Positions 55,201-64,000 of a stretch of DNA of 64,000 nt are shown in pieces. This DNA comes from Daucus carota subsp. sativus. Lineage: Eukaryota; Streptophyta; Magnoliopsida; Apiales; Apiaceae. Under the pieces are notes generated by a model, which saw only the letters and a program-made list of their open reading frames with translations, was not told where the DNA came from and searched no databases. How positions within the stretch are numbered: position 1 is the first letter of the stretch; each line of letters begins with the position of its first letter. Both the position numbers and the translations under genes were made by a program. The stretch spans positions 41,476,689-41,540,688 of the forward strand of contig NC_030381.2 in assembly GCF_001625215.2 (NCBI RefSeq), given 5' to 3'.

Positions 55201-56152
55201 CACCGGTATCCACCACCCATTCAGAAATATTGCTCACCAAATTTACTTCAGATACAACAGCAGCTATGATTTCTTCAGTGAGATTGGCCTGAGTCTGAGA
55301 TTTGTCTTCCTTTGTTTTTGAACCAGGTCCCTTTCCTTGCCTACACTCCTTTGCGGCATGCCCGAATTTTCCACAAGTGAAGCAATTTCCTTTAAACTGC
55401 CTTCTCCCTTTGAAGTTCTTATTTTTCATTTTAGTGCCATGGAACTGATTTGGACCTTTACCTTTTGGTCCTTTCTTATGACCTGCATCTTTTGACTCAA
55501 CAAGATTAGCAGTAAATGAAGAATGACCAAGTGTTGTTTCATTTGTTTGAATTCGATTTTGTTCCTCAATCTTGATGTGAGACACTAACTCTTGCAGAGT
55601 GAAGTCCTTCTGTTTGTGCTTCATAGAATGAACATATGTTTGCCAAGATGGTGGTAATTTTTCAAGAAGACAATTAGCTTGAAACATTTCACAAATTTTC
55701 ATTCCTTCAGCAATAATATCAGCACATAAATATTCATACTCATGAACTTGTTGAAGAACAGGCTTATCATCAGACATACGAAAATTTAGCCAACGACTAC
55801 ATGCATATTTCTTAGTCCCATAATCATCAGAACCATACTTGGTTTTTAAAGCATCCCAAATTTCTTTGGCCTTTAAGGACTTGCTATAGATTAAATATAA
55901 AGCAGATGTCATATAATGCAATAACATTCCACGACAAGTCTTATTATCCTTCTCGAAATCTTTTCCAGAATTTTCAGGGGCTGAGTCTTTAGTGAGACAA
56001 TAATCTACTCCAATTTGACTCAAGAAAAACTCCATCTTATCGGACCACATTTTATAATTTTTCCCATCAAAAGGGTCTAATTTGGACATATCAGGAATAA
56101 AAGTATTGGAATTCATGGTGGCAGATAAGATATATGCTAACACAAAATTCAA
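52208..56152 (-). CDS. Ty1/copia Gag-Pol polyprotein
   Basis: A single open frame of 1,314 codons, with a more likely start at the ATG at 56116 (residue 13). Domain order is gag, protease, integrase, reverse transcriptase, RNase H, which defines copia. Landmarks: UBN2-type gag with WSDKMEFFL at about 36; zinc knuckle [14 protein letters not shown] at about 258; protease [12 protein letters not shown] at about 312; pre-integrase LWHARLGHV at about 445; integrase DDFSRF and TDRGGEY at about 530-570; reverse transcriptase with the catalytic YVDDM at about 1000; RNase H CDANW and KSSKQ toward the end. No stop or frameshift is present. The element encodes all functions needed for its own copying and has no host role. 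Confidence 0.96.
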   Translation of the reverse strand: MNFVLAYILSATMNSNTFIPDMSKLDPFDGKNYKMWSDKMEFFLSQIGVDYCLTKDSAPENSGKDFEKDNKTCRGMLLHYMTSALYLIYSKSLKAKEIWDALKTKYGSDDYGTKKYACSRWLNFRMSDDKPVLQQVHEYEYLCADIIAEGMKICEMFQANCLLEKLPPSWQTYVHSMKHKQKDFTLQELVSHIKIEEQNRIQTNETTLGHSSFTANLVESKDAGHKKGPKGKGPNQFHGTKMKNKNFKGRRQFKGNCFTCGKFGHAAKECRQGKGPGSKTKEDKSQTQANLTEEIIAAVVSEVNLVSNISEWVVDTGATRHICSNKDMFQDYDKASDGECVFMGNSSTVSILGKGKVSLKLTSGKTIALHNVLHVPDIRRNLISGALLNKAGIKLTFESDKLVLTKNGDFVGKGFCNGGLFVLDILTDNKIATASAYIAESVTLWHARLGHVNVASVKRLKQLRLIPEFSNTSFDKCEVCVEAKHPKKAFNKIGNRSSTLLELIHSDLGDFKNTMSRGGKRYYITFVDDFSRFTKLYLLSSKDEAEEKFLIYKAEVEKQLNKNIKRLRTDRGGEYDGATLKKFCELNGIIHEVTAPYTPEQNGIAERKNRTLKDMMNAMLISSGMPSNMWGEAILYACYVLNRVPHKKSDKTPYELWKGFAPNLSYLKVWGCLGKIGLPDFQRSKIGPKTVDGIFVGFNGGAYRLILKDASGFGPFKESRDVEFFEHIFPMKASVQSCLASGSSSSVSHHNITSTDANYEPRRSKRARVETSFGPDFLTTFLTEKEFVGEQEINVFILEEDPKTYEEAMRSIDSNFWREAINSEIESIMNNNTWVLCDLPRGCKALGSRWIFKKNYKSDGSIEKYKARLVVGGHRQKKGVDFFDTYSPVANISTIRALIALASIHNLIVHQMDVKTAFLNGDLNEEIYMKQPEGCVVPGYEDKVCRLIRSLYGLRQAPKDWYEKFHQTIISDGFQVNDSDACVYSKFDQFGCVIICLYVDDMLIFGTNIDVVNTSKAFLSSCFDMKDLGEADVILGIKITRNSYGLSLNQSHYVEKILKKFNQFDCTPVKTPYDPSIHLKKNKGHSVSQEEYAKIIGSVMFLMNHTRPDIAYTVSRLSRYTHNPNRDHWGALIRLLKYLKGTINWGLHYQRSPHVLEGYCDANWVSDNDEIQSTSGYVFTLAGAAISWKSSKQTCHAKSTQESEFIALELAGQEAEWLRCLLADIPLWGKPAPSVSMHCDSQAAMGLANNQLYNGKKRHIRLRHAIIRSLIRNNVISLEYVKSERNIADPLTKGLCRKLVLESAQGMGLKPIVE

Positions 56153-56160
56153 CTTTAGTA

Positions 56161-56605
56161 TGTAGGAAAAGAAGAGAGCAAACCGAAAAGAACTTGAGAG
56201 AATGAAGGAGTCGTGGCGTGAATTAACACTGCCCTAAAGTTGAATTTGCCCCGCTACGTACACACGGCCTCTTGGCAATCAACCTCCAAGGTTACACGAC
56301 TTCTATTTCTTTGGTGTAGTACAAAGAAATAGATTGAAAACACTCTTGATCATTGCCCAAAAATATACTTATATCTATAAGAGAGGAAAATTGTTTTTGT
56401 GTGTGTGCAAACATGAGGGGGAGACCTCCTTTTATAAGAGCTCAAACTTGTAACTCCAAGAATGGCCAAAAGACACCATTAATTCAAGGAGGTAAAAAGG
56501 CTCCAAAGTGAAAAGTCACAAACTGAAAAGTCTTGAAGATTTTTCTAGATTTTTCTTTTAAAGCAAACTATAGAAATAATATTTATATTAATATTAATTC
56601 TAACA
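56161..56605 (-). repeat. 5' LTR of the copia element
   Basis: 445 bp, same sequence as the left-hand copy as far as I can read. As the 5' LTR of a minus-strand element it should hold the element's promoter, which would fire antisense to the ABCG pseudogene. Confidence 0.95.
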
Positions 56606-58042
56606 ACATGATCCTTTTTCAAATAGGAAATAGAAGGAACAAGTAAAATCAGGGAGGGATATAATCCAGCCACATGGATGTTTGAAGTTACTAGTTCTAA
56701 GCAAGAAATGCTTCTCGGGCTTGATTTCACTGAGGTCTATAAGAATTCAGCTCTGTACTGGTTAGTTGAATCTATTTCAGCTAAATATATTTTGGTACAT
56801 AATTAAATTTGAAAATTGGCCAATATGACTGGTTTTATATCTCAGCTCCTCCAGATATATATATTTCAATTAACTTGTGTAAAATTGCAGAAGAAACAAA
56901 GCTCTAATCAAAGAATTAAGTTCCCCTCATCAGGGGTCGAGGGAACTATGCTTCCCCACTCACTACTCTCAACCATTCTGCAATCAATTCATGACTTGCC
57001 TATGGAAACAGAGAGCATCATACTGGCGGAATCCTCCCTACACTGGAGTCAGATTCCTCTTCACAACTTTCATCGCTTTGATGTTTGGTACATAAAAACT
57101 GATTAGAAGCTTACTAATTAAATGTCCAAACATGCATGTCTACTTAACCTCTTAAGTCTTATGTCATAATACGCAGGAGAACTCGACAGGATCTCTTCAA
57201 TTCGATGGGGTCTATGTATTCTGCAGTCGTGTTCATTGGAATCCAAAATACCATAATTGTGCAGCCAGTAGTGGCTGTGGAGCGAACAGTGTTTTACAGA
57301 GAAAGAGCTGCTGGAATGTACTCGTCCATTGCATACGCGTTGGCTCAGGTAGACAATCTGTATCAGTTCTATGTTTATCTCATTTTGTAAGGAGTATATA
57401 CCATATTGTGTGTTCATCATAATGAAGTCATTCGACGTTTTACAGGTTGTGGTAGAAGTACCACACGTTCTTGTGCAGACGGTGGTATATGGTGCTATAG
57501 TCTACTCAATGATCGGATTTGAATGGAGTGGAGCAAAATTCTTCTGGTACCTGTTGTTCATGTTTGCCACTTTGTTATACTACACCTTCTACGGCATGAT
57601 GACTGTGGCTCTCACTCCCAACCTAAGCCTAGCTACTATTCTGGCGGGATCATTGTTTGGAATATGGAATTTATTTTCAGGATTCGTTATCCCTGTAACA
57701 GTAAGTTTAGAGAATTTCTGAGAAATACATTAAACAAGTCGCGATTTTCTGAGAAATCTCTTTTGTTTGGTAAGCCCTGTAGCGTGGAGATGGTATTACT
57801 GGGCATGCCCTGTAGCGTGGAGCCTGTATGGAATGCTGGCTTCGCAATATGGTGATGTTAAGGACAAGCTGGAGGATTTGGACTTGAGTGTTGAAGAATT
57901 TGTCAAGAGTTATTCTGGATATCATCATGACTTTGTAGGAGTTGTTGCTGCTGTTGTATTGGGTTATGCACTTGTGTTCGCGTCCATTTTTGCCTTGTCG
58001 ATCAGATATTTATTATACATGAATATTTTTGTATTGTTATAA

Positions 58043-58994
58043 TATATTTAATGACATTTATTGCTTTTAAATTGAGATCAACGTGAGATTCAATTTTGAG
58101 ATGATATTTATGTGTTTCAGCAGCTTTCTTGACTGATTCCAACTACAGCATACAGAGCAGCTAGGATTTTAATTCAGTTGTACGATACATCTTAAGTTTA
58201 ATTGTTCAAAAAATTCGATACAATGTACTCTCTCAACTGCTGGGTTTATTATGTTAAATTTCTTTTGAGTTGTTCAAAAAATTCGATACCATTATGTTGT
58301 AATAAAAAAAATGTTTTAAAGATGTGACTTTTAGTTTGCCATTCAGTTGGGGACGAATTCACTAAAGATCATCGCAAAGGGCTGAAAAATTGGGTCAAAT
58401 TTGAACCAACAGTTAATTTAATGATGCAGTTGCAGAAAGTTGCTATTTTTCCAAATTGCAGAATGTAGAAATCAAAATTTATGTTTCAAGGCAGCCACCC
58501 AGCAAGTTTAAAATTAACCACATGCCCTCATTTCAATATAAATGCAAGTCAGAAATGATACATTATCAGTTCATTTAGTTCTTCAGAACATGATAGGTTT
58601 GAATTGCTATTTTCATTCTCTTTTACAAATTACTGATGAAACAAACAAATCATCAGTCACTCTAGATTACACTGGGACCTTAAACAAATTTACATTTTCG
58701 GAAAAAGAAGAAATCAAAAAAAATGTAACATACCTCTACCTCTATGGAACACGTAATGCCTCTACTTGTTAGCTGTTTGTCAGTTGGATCCTTCACATCC
58801 TGGAACCTGTCTTTGCAGGCATAAGTTTCTTCATTGTCCACTAGTCTGGTTAGAAAATGCATTACAGAAGAAGGAACTTCGAAGCATACTTTGTCCCTGA
58901 CGTGTCAAGTCAGAATCATCCCCTCTTGCATTAATATACTTGCCAATCTTTTTTGGGGCAAAAATTAACTATCCACATTCTGCAAGCATATTTC
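58043..58994. other. Convergent interval between the ABCG pseudogene and the KEA gene
   Basis: AATTCGATACCAATGT-like text is repeated near 58209 and 58277. Open frames at 58542-58772 (plus) and 58680-58862 (minus) lack recognisable domains. It should contain the 3' UTR of the KEA gene on the minus strand. Confidence 0.4.
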
Positions 58995-61900
58995 TTAAAC
59001 TTCATGTATCATAAGATCCTTTGCTACTAATGCAATTCGCTGTTTTGCACTGTCAGACCGGAGGTTTTCTCCTTTGAATACAATCTACAAGAAAAAATCA
59101 AAACAATCAACAAAGATAGCAATTGTGAATAAAAGCCAAATTAATTACCTAGCTTCGAAATCAAATCAATGTTGGAATATAGTTCTTGTTCAGATTACCT
59201 CAGTCTGAGAATCTGGGGAGAACCACCGTAACAGAATCCCAAGATGCACAACAGCAGGAATTAGCTTAAAAAGCAATGGAGTAGTGACCTGTAGCCAAGA
59301 GAAAATCAATTCATCATGTCACAGTAGGTGTTCCAAAACACAAAAACACTTACCGCAAAACACCCACTTTCAACTTTTGACCGCTAGCGGCTTATCTCTT
59401 GCAATAAACAATACCGAACACAACCTAAGGTCAAGAACTTTTTGTGCAGTGTGCCCATGTGCTCAACCTTGCTCCATTAAAGAAAATTTATGAAAAGTAA
59501 CATTGCCTGGCTTAATAATGACCTGAAGATCTAAGGAAGTGCGATGACTCAAGTGTTTAGAACAGCTAGTGTATGATCGCTGGACATAAATTTTACATAT
59601 TTTACTTATTCACTATTGACATATCTAAAATCGTGAGAAAATTTACAATCAAGTACCAAAGAAACTCTATGTAAAAAAGATATCATGACTGAAATTGTAC
59701 AGATGCTTGTATTGTTTTCTCGATGTGAAAAAGAGTACAAGTCTTCTGTTTAAATTTCTAAACAATAATTATATAGTTATTAGACGAGAGCCGACAAACA
59801 CAACAGAGCACATAGGTAATCCAGATATATGTGATGGAACAATAATTACAAAATAAAATATTGACTGCCTACCAGACTAAGGGCTGTTGTCCCAAGAAGC
59901 AGCAAGTAGAGCTTTCCCTAAAAAATTTACAGAAGAACAAAATAAAACACAGAAAAATTAAACTTCCGTGATGCCGTACTTCTTTCTGGGTTTATAATCT
60001 CTACCATGAGACTTGAGAGTTTAATTTAATAATTCTCCTTTCTTCGTAAGGTTTTAAAGTGAAATCAAGCAAGAGATTCATTCAGCAATAACCTCAACAA
60101 GATGAAGATTAGAAGCACGGCTGAGAAGGACAAAAGCGAATTCCCCTATCTGAGCTAAAGACATCCCAACCTGCATCGTCGTAGACTCAAGAAACCTGTT
60201 AGTACAAAAACATATATGAAGATGTAACTAGTAAATTGAGAGAATGCTACAAAGTGACATCTTACCAAAATTGAAGTCTTGTTATTATAGCCAAAACCCT
60301 TGACAACTACGGAAATTATAACTGTTTTAACAACCACCACTAATAAAACTGAAGCTAACAAAATATCAACATGATTCCATAGAAAATGGACATGAATAAG
60401 CATTCCAATGCTGGCAAGAAAGAGGGCTGCAAAGAAGTTTCGAATGGGTTCAACCTGCATCAGCAATAAACATTCAAGAGGAAAGTAAACCAAGGGAATT
60501 TACTTGCAGTATAAACAATACAATTGTTGATAATATTAAATGTCCATCCCAAGATAGAGAGGAAAAAATTGCTACCCTCCTAATAATTTGCAAGATGTTT
60601 TCAGTAGAAAAACTGAGCAATTACGTAATTCCTGAGTTTCAGTCAAGCCATAAACCGTTAAGATTTTCATCACTTCCAAAACTATCAGGGTACGATAAAC
60701 AATCTTCACCATACACCCTCACTTATAGGTATATAAGAGATAATTTAGGAAGGCGAAAGAAAACTTGCAATTTAGTAATTACATTTCAATCAAGACAAGA
60801 TCAGCACTTTGAAAATTATATAACTAAGAATATATTCAAATTGCTCATACACTGACCACTGCAATATGAAACAAACTTTTAAAAGGTCACACTCATTACA
60901 AATTAAAAGCATTAAAACAAACATACATATGTATCCGAGAGAGATTTCGTAAACCATCAGAATTCCCCCATCCTTTTGTCAATTTTTACTTAATTACTAG
61001 TAATTTGTCCCAGTATAATACCTTTCAATATAAGCAGGACCCCAGTTAAGACTTGGAAGACAATGCACACCACTGCCAACTAGAGATGTTAATATAAAGC
61101 GCCAGTGAAACCAGTCTTGGCTTTAAATGTAAGTATTTATTATCTGGAAGTCTTAATAGCAGTTATATACATTTTAACAGCATCTGCTTAGGGACGTAAT
61201 GATGCCACAAAAGTTAAAATCATCGTCTGCATATATTTGTGCAAGTATATCAGCCCCATGCGGGTTTTTTTAGGTGGAGAGCACAATATGCTTTCCCAAT
61301 CTAGTTTCGCATTTACAGGTCCATTGGCTGCCATACTTGTATCGTATTTGTCGACAAAAAAATGGAGAAACATGCAAGTTTGATACCAATTTCTAGGTTC
61401 CATTAAGCCTTTGATTGGAACTTTATAACCAACTCGGCCATGTAGCCCAATCAATGTGTTTGTACTGGATATAAATCTTCCAAATGTACGAGTAAAACAA
61501 AATATGTCGCACGATTTAATTAATATGTTTTCCCACAGATACAGAACATGGAGAAGCTGACGGCAATTAAAAGATAAAAAAGTCAATACTTCTTACCATG
61601 GCCAACTCAAAAGAGAAAAGTAGTCTTACTTGTTCAAGGGTATGTTGAGCAAGATCAGTTGTTGCTATCATCACTCCAGCAGCGAATGAACCTAGCTCAA
61701 AACTTAAACCCAGCTTATCACTACACTGAAATGACACAAAAAAACAGATAATTTATACTAGTTTAAACATTTATCTGAAAAGAACGAATATGCTAAAGAT
61801 GCAATCTTGTTTGACATTTACATTATCATGTTGGTGTGCTGCTATGCAACAGGTGCTAAAGTATCTATAAATATAAAAGTTTAAAGCAAGAAAGTTGTAC

Positions 61901-63935
61901 ATCATGGTCAGTTAAATACCGTTGAACTAAATACAACATGGTCAGTTATATTCCATTGAACCAAATACTGCTACAACATTTAATTTTTCAACTTTGGAGG
62001 AGCTTCACGCGTTTCCACTAATTCTATAGAAAAGATTCTACGAATTTCATTTCACCCCACAAAACTTTAGTAGATTCACTTTTCTGTGCACATACATGAA
62101 AGATCAGAAAACTTAAATTCCTACAAAATTACTTGGTACTTAATTTCATGTGTAAAAATGCTCCTCAGATCATGCAAGAATTCCATCATGAAACATAATT
62201 GCGAACAAGGAAAAATCAAGTAGCATCCGAGTAAAGGAGAGCATAATCAGCAGGAAACAAAGAGAAGGAAATTAAGTAGAAAAACGAACCCATGCTACAA
62301 GCAAGCAAAAAGCAACTGCTGCCAGCTGATATAGTTCATTGGTCTGCACAAGAAATTCTGCATTATAAAAACAAGACAAAGTACACACTGCAGCTAGCAT
62401 CCAGAAGAACAGAAGATTGTTTAAGAAAGACTTGTGTTGGCACAAGTAACGGGGAGCATACTTGGCAACGATATAACTCATATAAAATAATTCATACCTG
62501 TGATGATAGGCTTATCATCAGCTTAAGGAACCAAGGAACACAAGTGCGGGACATAATTGTTAAAGCAGCCAGAAAACCCATCAACGTTACCAGCCTGGGC
62601 AACACATATATTACAATAAAATGTAATAGTTAGATATCTAAATGCACTTCATGTGATAGAAGGAATAATCAGGTGTTTGATATTTACTTAGGTACTACAA
62701 AAATACAGATCACTAGAAATGACCTACAAGCATTTGCGAAATTCACCTTTGCTATAGGCTACAATATACTGTACCTTCTCTTCTGATCTAAAACCATTTC
62801 AGTTAAAGTTCATACACGCTGATGCAAAGTATTTTGTAAGTTTATAGCCCTTAAACCTAGGAATTACCTTGCTATGTTATTTTTACCACTGTAGTCTGTT
62901 TAATTGCTCTTAAATCCTATAACCAAGATGCTCAGACTTCAGGCCTCAAAACTGTAATGAAATCTTTAGTTTGTAGCAATTTCCAGATACGCACCTTCTA
63001 AAAGCTTAGCAACACAAAACTTACAAGTCCAAATCTGTTTGTTCCAGAAAATACAATTAACTTAACAAAGTGTTGACTAGACAAAAAGCACTTTGATGAT
63101 TTCTGGCAGCAGCATGATATAGAATTACTAAAAAAACATTTCTGCTTTTTCAAGATTTCAAGCTCTTAACTGTAAGGGAATGAATTTAAGACTATACTTC
63201 ATAAAGAACATAAATTTCAGTCCACAATCTCAAACATGATTTCCATAAACAGATGCCAAGATATATAATCATCACACACACATGCCTTAAACATAAATAA
63301 TGAAAAGATACGAGTTAAGCTATCAACTTACGATTTTGTCATGGATATAACTCCCTGAAGAACTCCTGAAGTTCCACCCAATATCGGCAAAAGAGCAAAC
63401 AGCAAACCTACTGCACAATCCTGAAACAGGAAGAATGGAAGTGAGGATGACTAAATGGGACCTTTTTTAGTCAAAAGACCTTCATAATTAAATTTGTCTA
63501 CATAACAGCTTTTATCATGTCGCAAACAAAGTGTACCAGCATTATTAATAAGGCTCTGCCTCAGGACAAGGACATGTTGTAAAGTGAAAGGGAAAACTAT
63601 TTAGTTGTATCCAGGCCAACCCCTCAAACAAATTTACAACCATAAACGAAAAAACAAAGGCAGCATATTATACAAGACAGGCTGTTATCTACCTGCAAAA
63701 TAAGTGTGCCAATAGTAACTTGGCCGTGAAGCGCATTGACACTGTTTTTCTCCATCAAAAACTTGAGGACCTATGGCACAAAATGAGTTAGACCATGCAT
63801 GGGAATATTTGATTTGTATGCATATCGGGAACATATGTGACAACAGGTGGAACCCATGAAAATTACCACTGCCGTAGAAGACATCGAAAGAAATGCACCA
63901 ACAAAAACCCCTTCTGAAGACTTACCGCCACACAA
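58995..63935 (-). CDS. K+ efflux antiporter, KEA4/5/6 type (partial; 5' end beyond the window)
   Basis: Cation/proton antiporter-2 family member, exchanging K+ for H+ across an endomembrane. KEA4-6 proteins act in Golgi, TGN and related compartments in Arabidopsis. Exons in gene order: 63935-63867, 63770-63693, 63420-63332, 62594-62498, 62343-62290, 61725-61630, 60454-60266, 60170-60093, 59917-59873, 59288-59199, 59084-58995. They join in frame for about 325 residues. Recognisable blocks: FVGAFLSMSSTAV, EKNSVNALHGQVTIGTLILQ, LFALLPILGGTSGVLQG, NELYQLAAVAFCLLVAW, VEPIRNFFAALFLASIGML, AQIGEFAFVLLSRASNL and PAVVHLGILLRWFSPDS. These are the hydrophobic membrane helices of the exchanger. No KTN regulatory domain follows, which separates it from KEA1-3. 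The C-terminus ends AKQRIAL plus ten further residues. The N-terminal part lies past position 64000. Confidence 0.95.
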
Positions 63936-64000
63936 CTGCAAGCATCATTATGTATATAGTTTAGACCGCAGCAGTAAGATTAGGATACATCATAGTACAT

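Larger units (their letters stand above)
51214..56605 (-). mobile_element. Full-length Ty1/copia LTR retrotransposon (5,392 bp), recent
   Basis: Two 445-bp LTRs (51214-51658 and 56161-56605) look identical when read through by eye. They start TG and end CA. The target duplication is ACATG (51209-51213, 56606-56610). The polyprotein runs on the minus strand, so the 5' LTR is the right-hand one. The polypurine tract GTGGGGGAA (minus strand) directly precedes the 3' LTR. The stretch just inside the 5' LTR does not match the usual initiator-Met-tRNA primer site, and I could not identify the primer tRNA. It is inserted antisense within an intron of the ABCG pseudogene. With matching LTRs and an open polyprotein it is a young, possibly still competent element. 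Confidence 0.95.
50762..58042 (+). pseudogene. 5'-truncated PDR-type ABCG transporter pseudogene
   Basis: Full-size PDR/ABCG transporters have two NBD-TMD halves (~1,400 residues). Here the first recognisable exon starts at the signature motif of the second [18 protein letters not shown], then Walker B with [11 protein letters not shown] and the H-loop CTIHQPS. NBD1, TMD1 and the second Walker A are absent. Segments: 50762-50982, 51071-51154, 56627-56760, 56891-57087, 57177-57348, 57446-57700 and about 57782-58042. Damage: joining 56760 to 56891 makes an in-frame TGA where the family has Arg. The FW.LG segment normally after ALMFGT is missing between 57088 and 57176, shifting frame. The last exon lacks the RIPVWW start and ends in an aberrant tail. 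A copia element lies antisense in the intron 51155-56626. TMD2 motifs (VERTVFYRERAAGMYS, WYYWACPVAWSLYG) remain clear. Confidence 0.92.

Noticed and set aside
50762-58042. Functional half-size ABCG transporter
   Set aside because: It lacks Walker A, contains an in-frame stop at a splice join and has lost an exon segment with a frameshift.

Overview
This is a nuclear genome segment from a eudicot plant. It is AT-rich, its genes have many short GT-AG introns, it is crowded with plant transposons, and its gene families are plant-specific. The lineage cannot be fixed from sequence alone. A clade of carotenoid cleavage dioxygenases reported as missing from Brassicaceae suggests a non-Brassicaceae species, possibly an asterid (weak inference).

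Layout. 1-8.4 kb is gene-poor: a degenerate ~1 kb tandem duplication, two hAT-type miniature elements with perfect 8-bp target duplications, a LINE 3' relic, a TRIM retrotransposon with 234-bp LTRs, and a ~129-bp minisatellite ending about 215 bp before the first gene. 8.5-16.5 kb (+) is a complete 10-exon tocopherol cyclase gene (VTE1) with one apparent GC-AG intron. 17.1-21.9 kb and 30.6-34.4 kb (-) are two tandem, apparently intact 12-exon carotenoid cleavage dioxygenase genes with almost identical exon lengths. MITE-rich DNA and a broken LINE separate them. 34.4-37.4 kb is repeat-rich and includes a 526-bp hAT-type element. 37.4-41.5 kb (+) is an RCC1-repeat protein gene, convergent with an intronless SWIM/RING protein gene at 41.8-42.6 kb (-). 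43.9-45.3 kb (+) is a small two-exon protein with a DnaJ-type cysteine-rich zinc finger. 47.5-48.0 kb (-) is an intronless START/Bet v 1-like protein resembling lachrymatory-factor synthase. 50.8-58.0 kb (+) is a 5'-truncated pleiotropic-drug-resistance ABCG transporter pseudogene. One of its introns holds a full-length Ty1/copia element with LTRs that look identical. 59.0-64.0 kb (-) is the 3' part of a KEA4/5/6-type K+/H+ antiporter gene that runs off the right edge.

How the genes relate. No operon-like or clear pathway cluster is present. VTE1 makes chromanol antioxidants in plastids and the two dioxygenases act on carotenoids or apocarotenoids. Both therefore draw on isoprenoid metabolism, but their adjacency may be chance. 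The strongest structural stories are the tandem dioxygenase pair with unequal intron growth, the layered decay of the ABCG copy, and the dense record of dated or nested transposon insertions. Exon joins were inferred by eye from splice consensus, reading frame and remembered family conservation. No transcript evidence was available.
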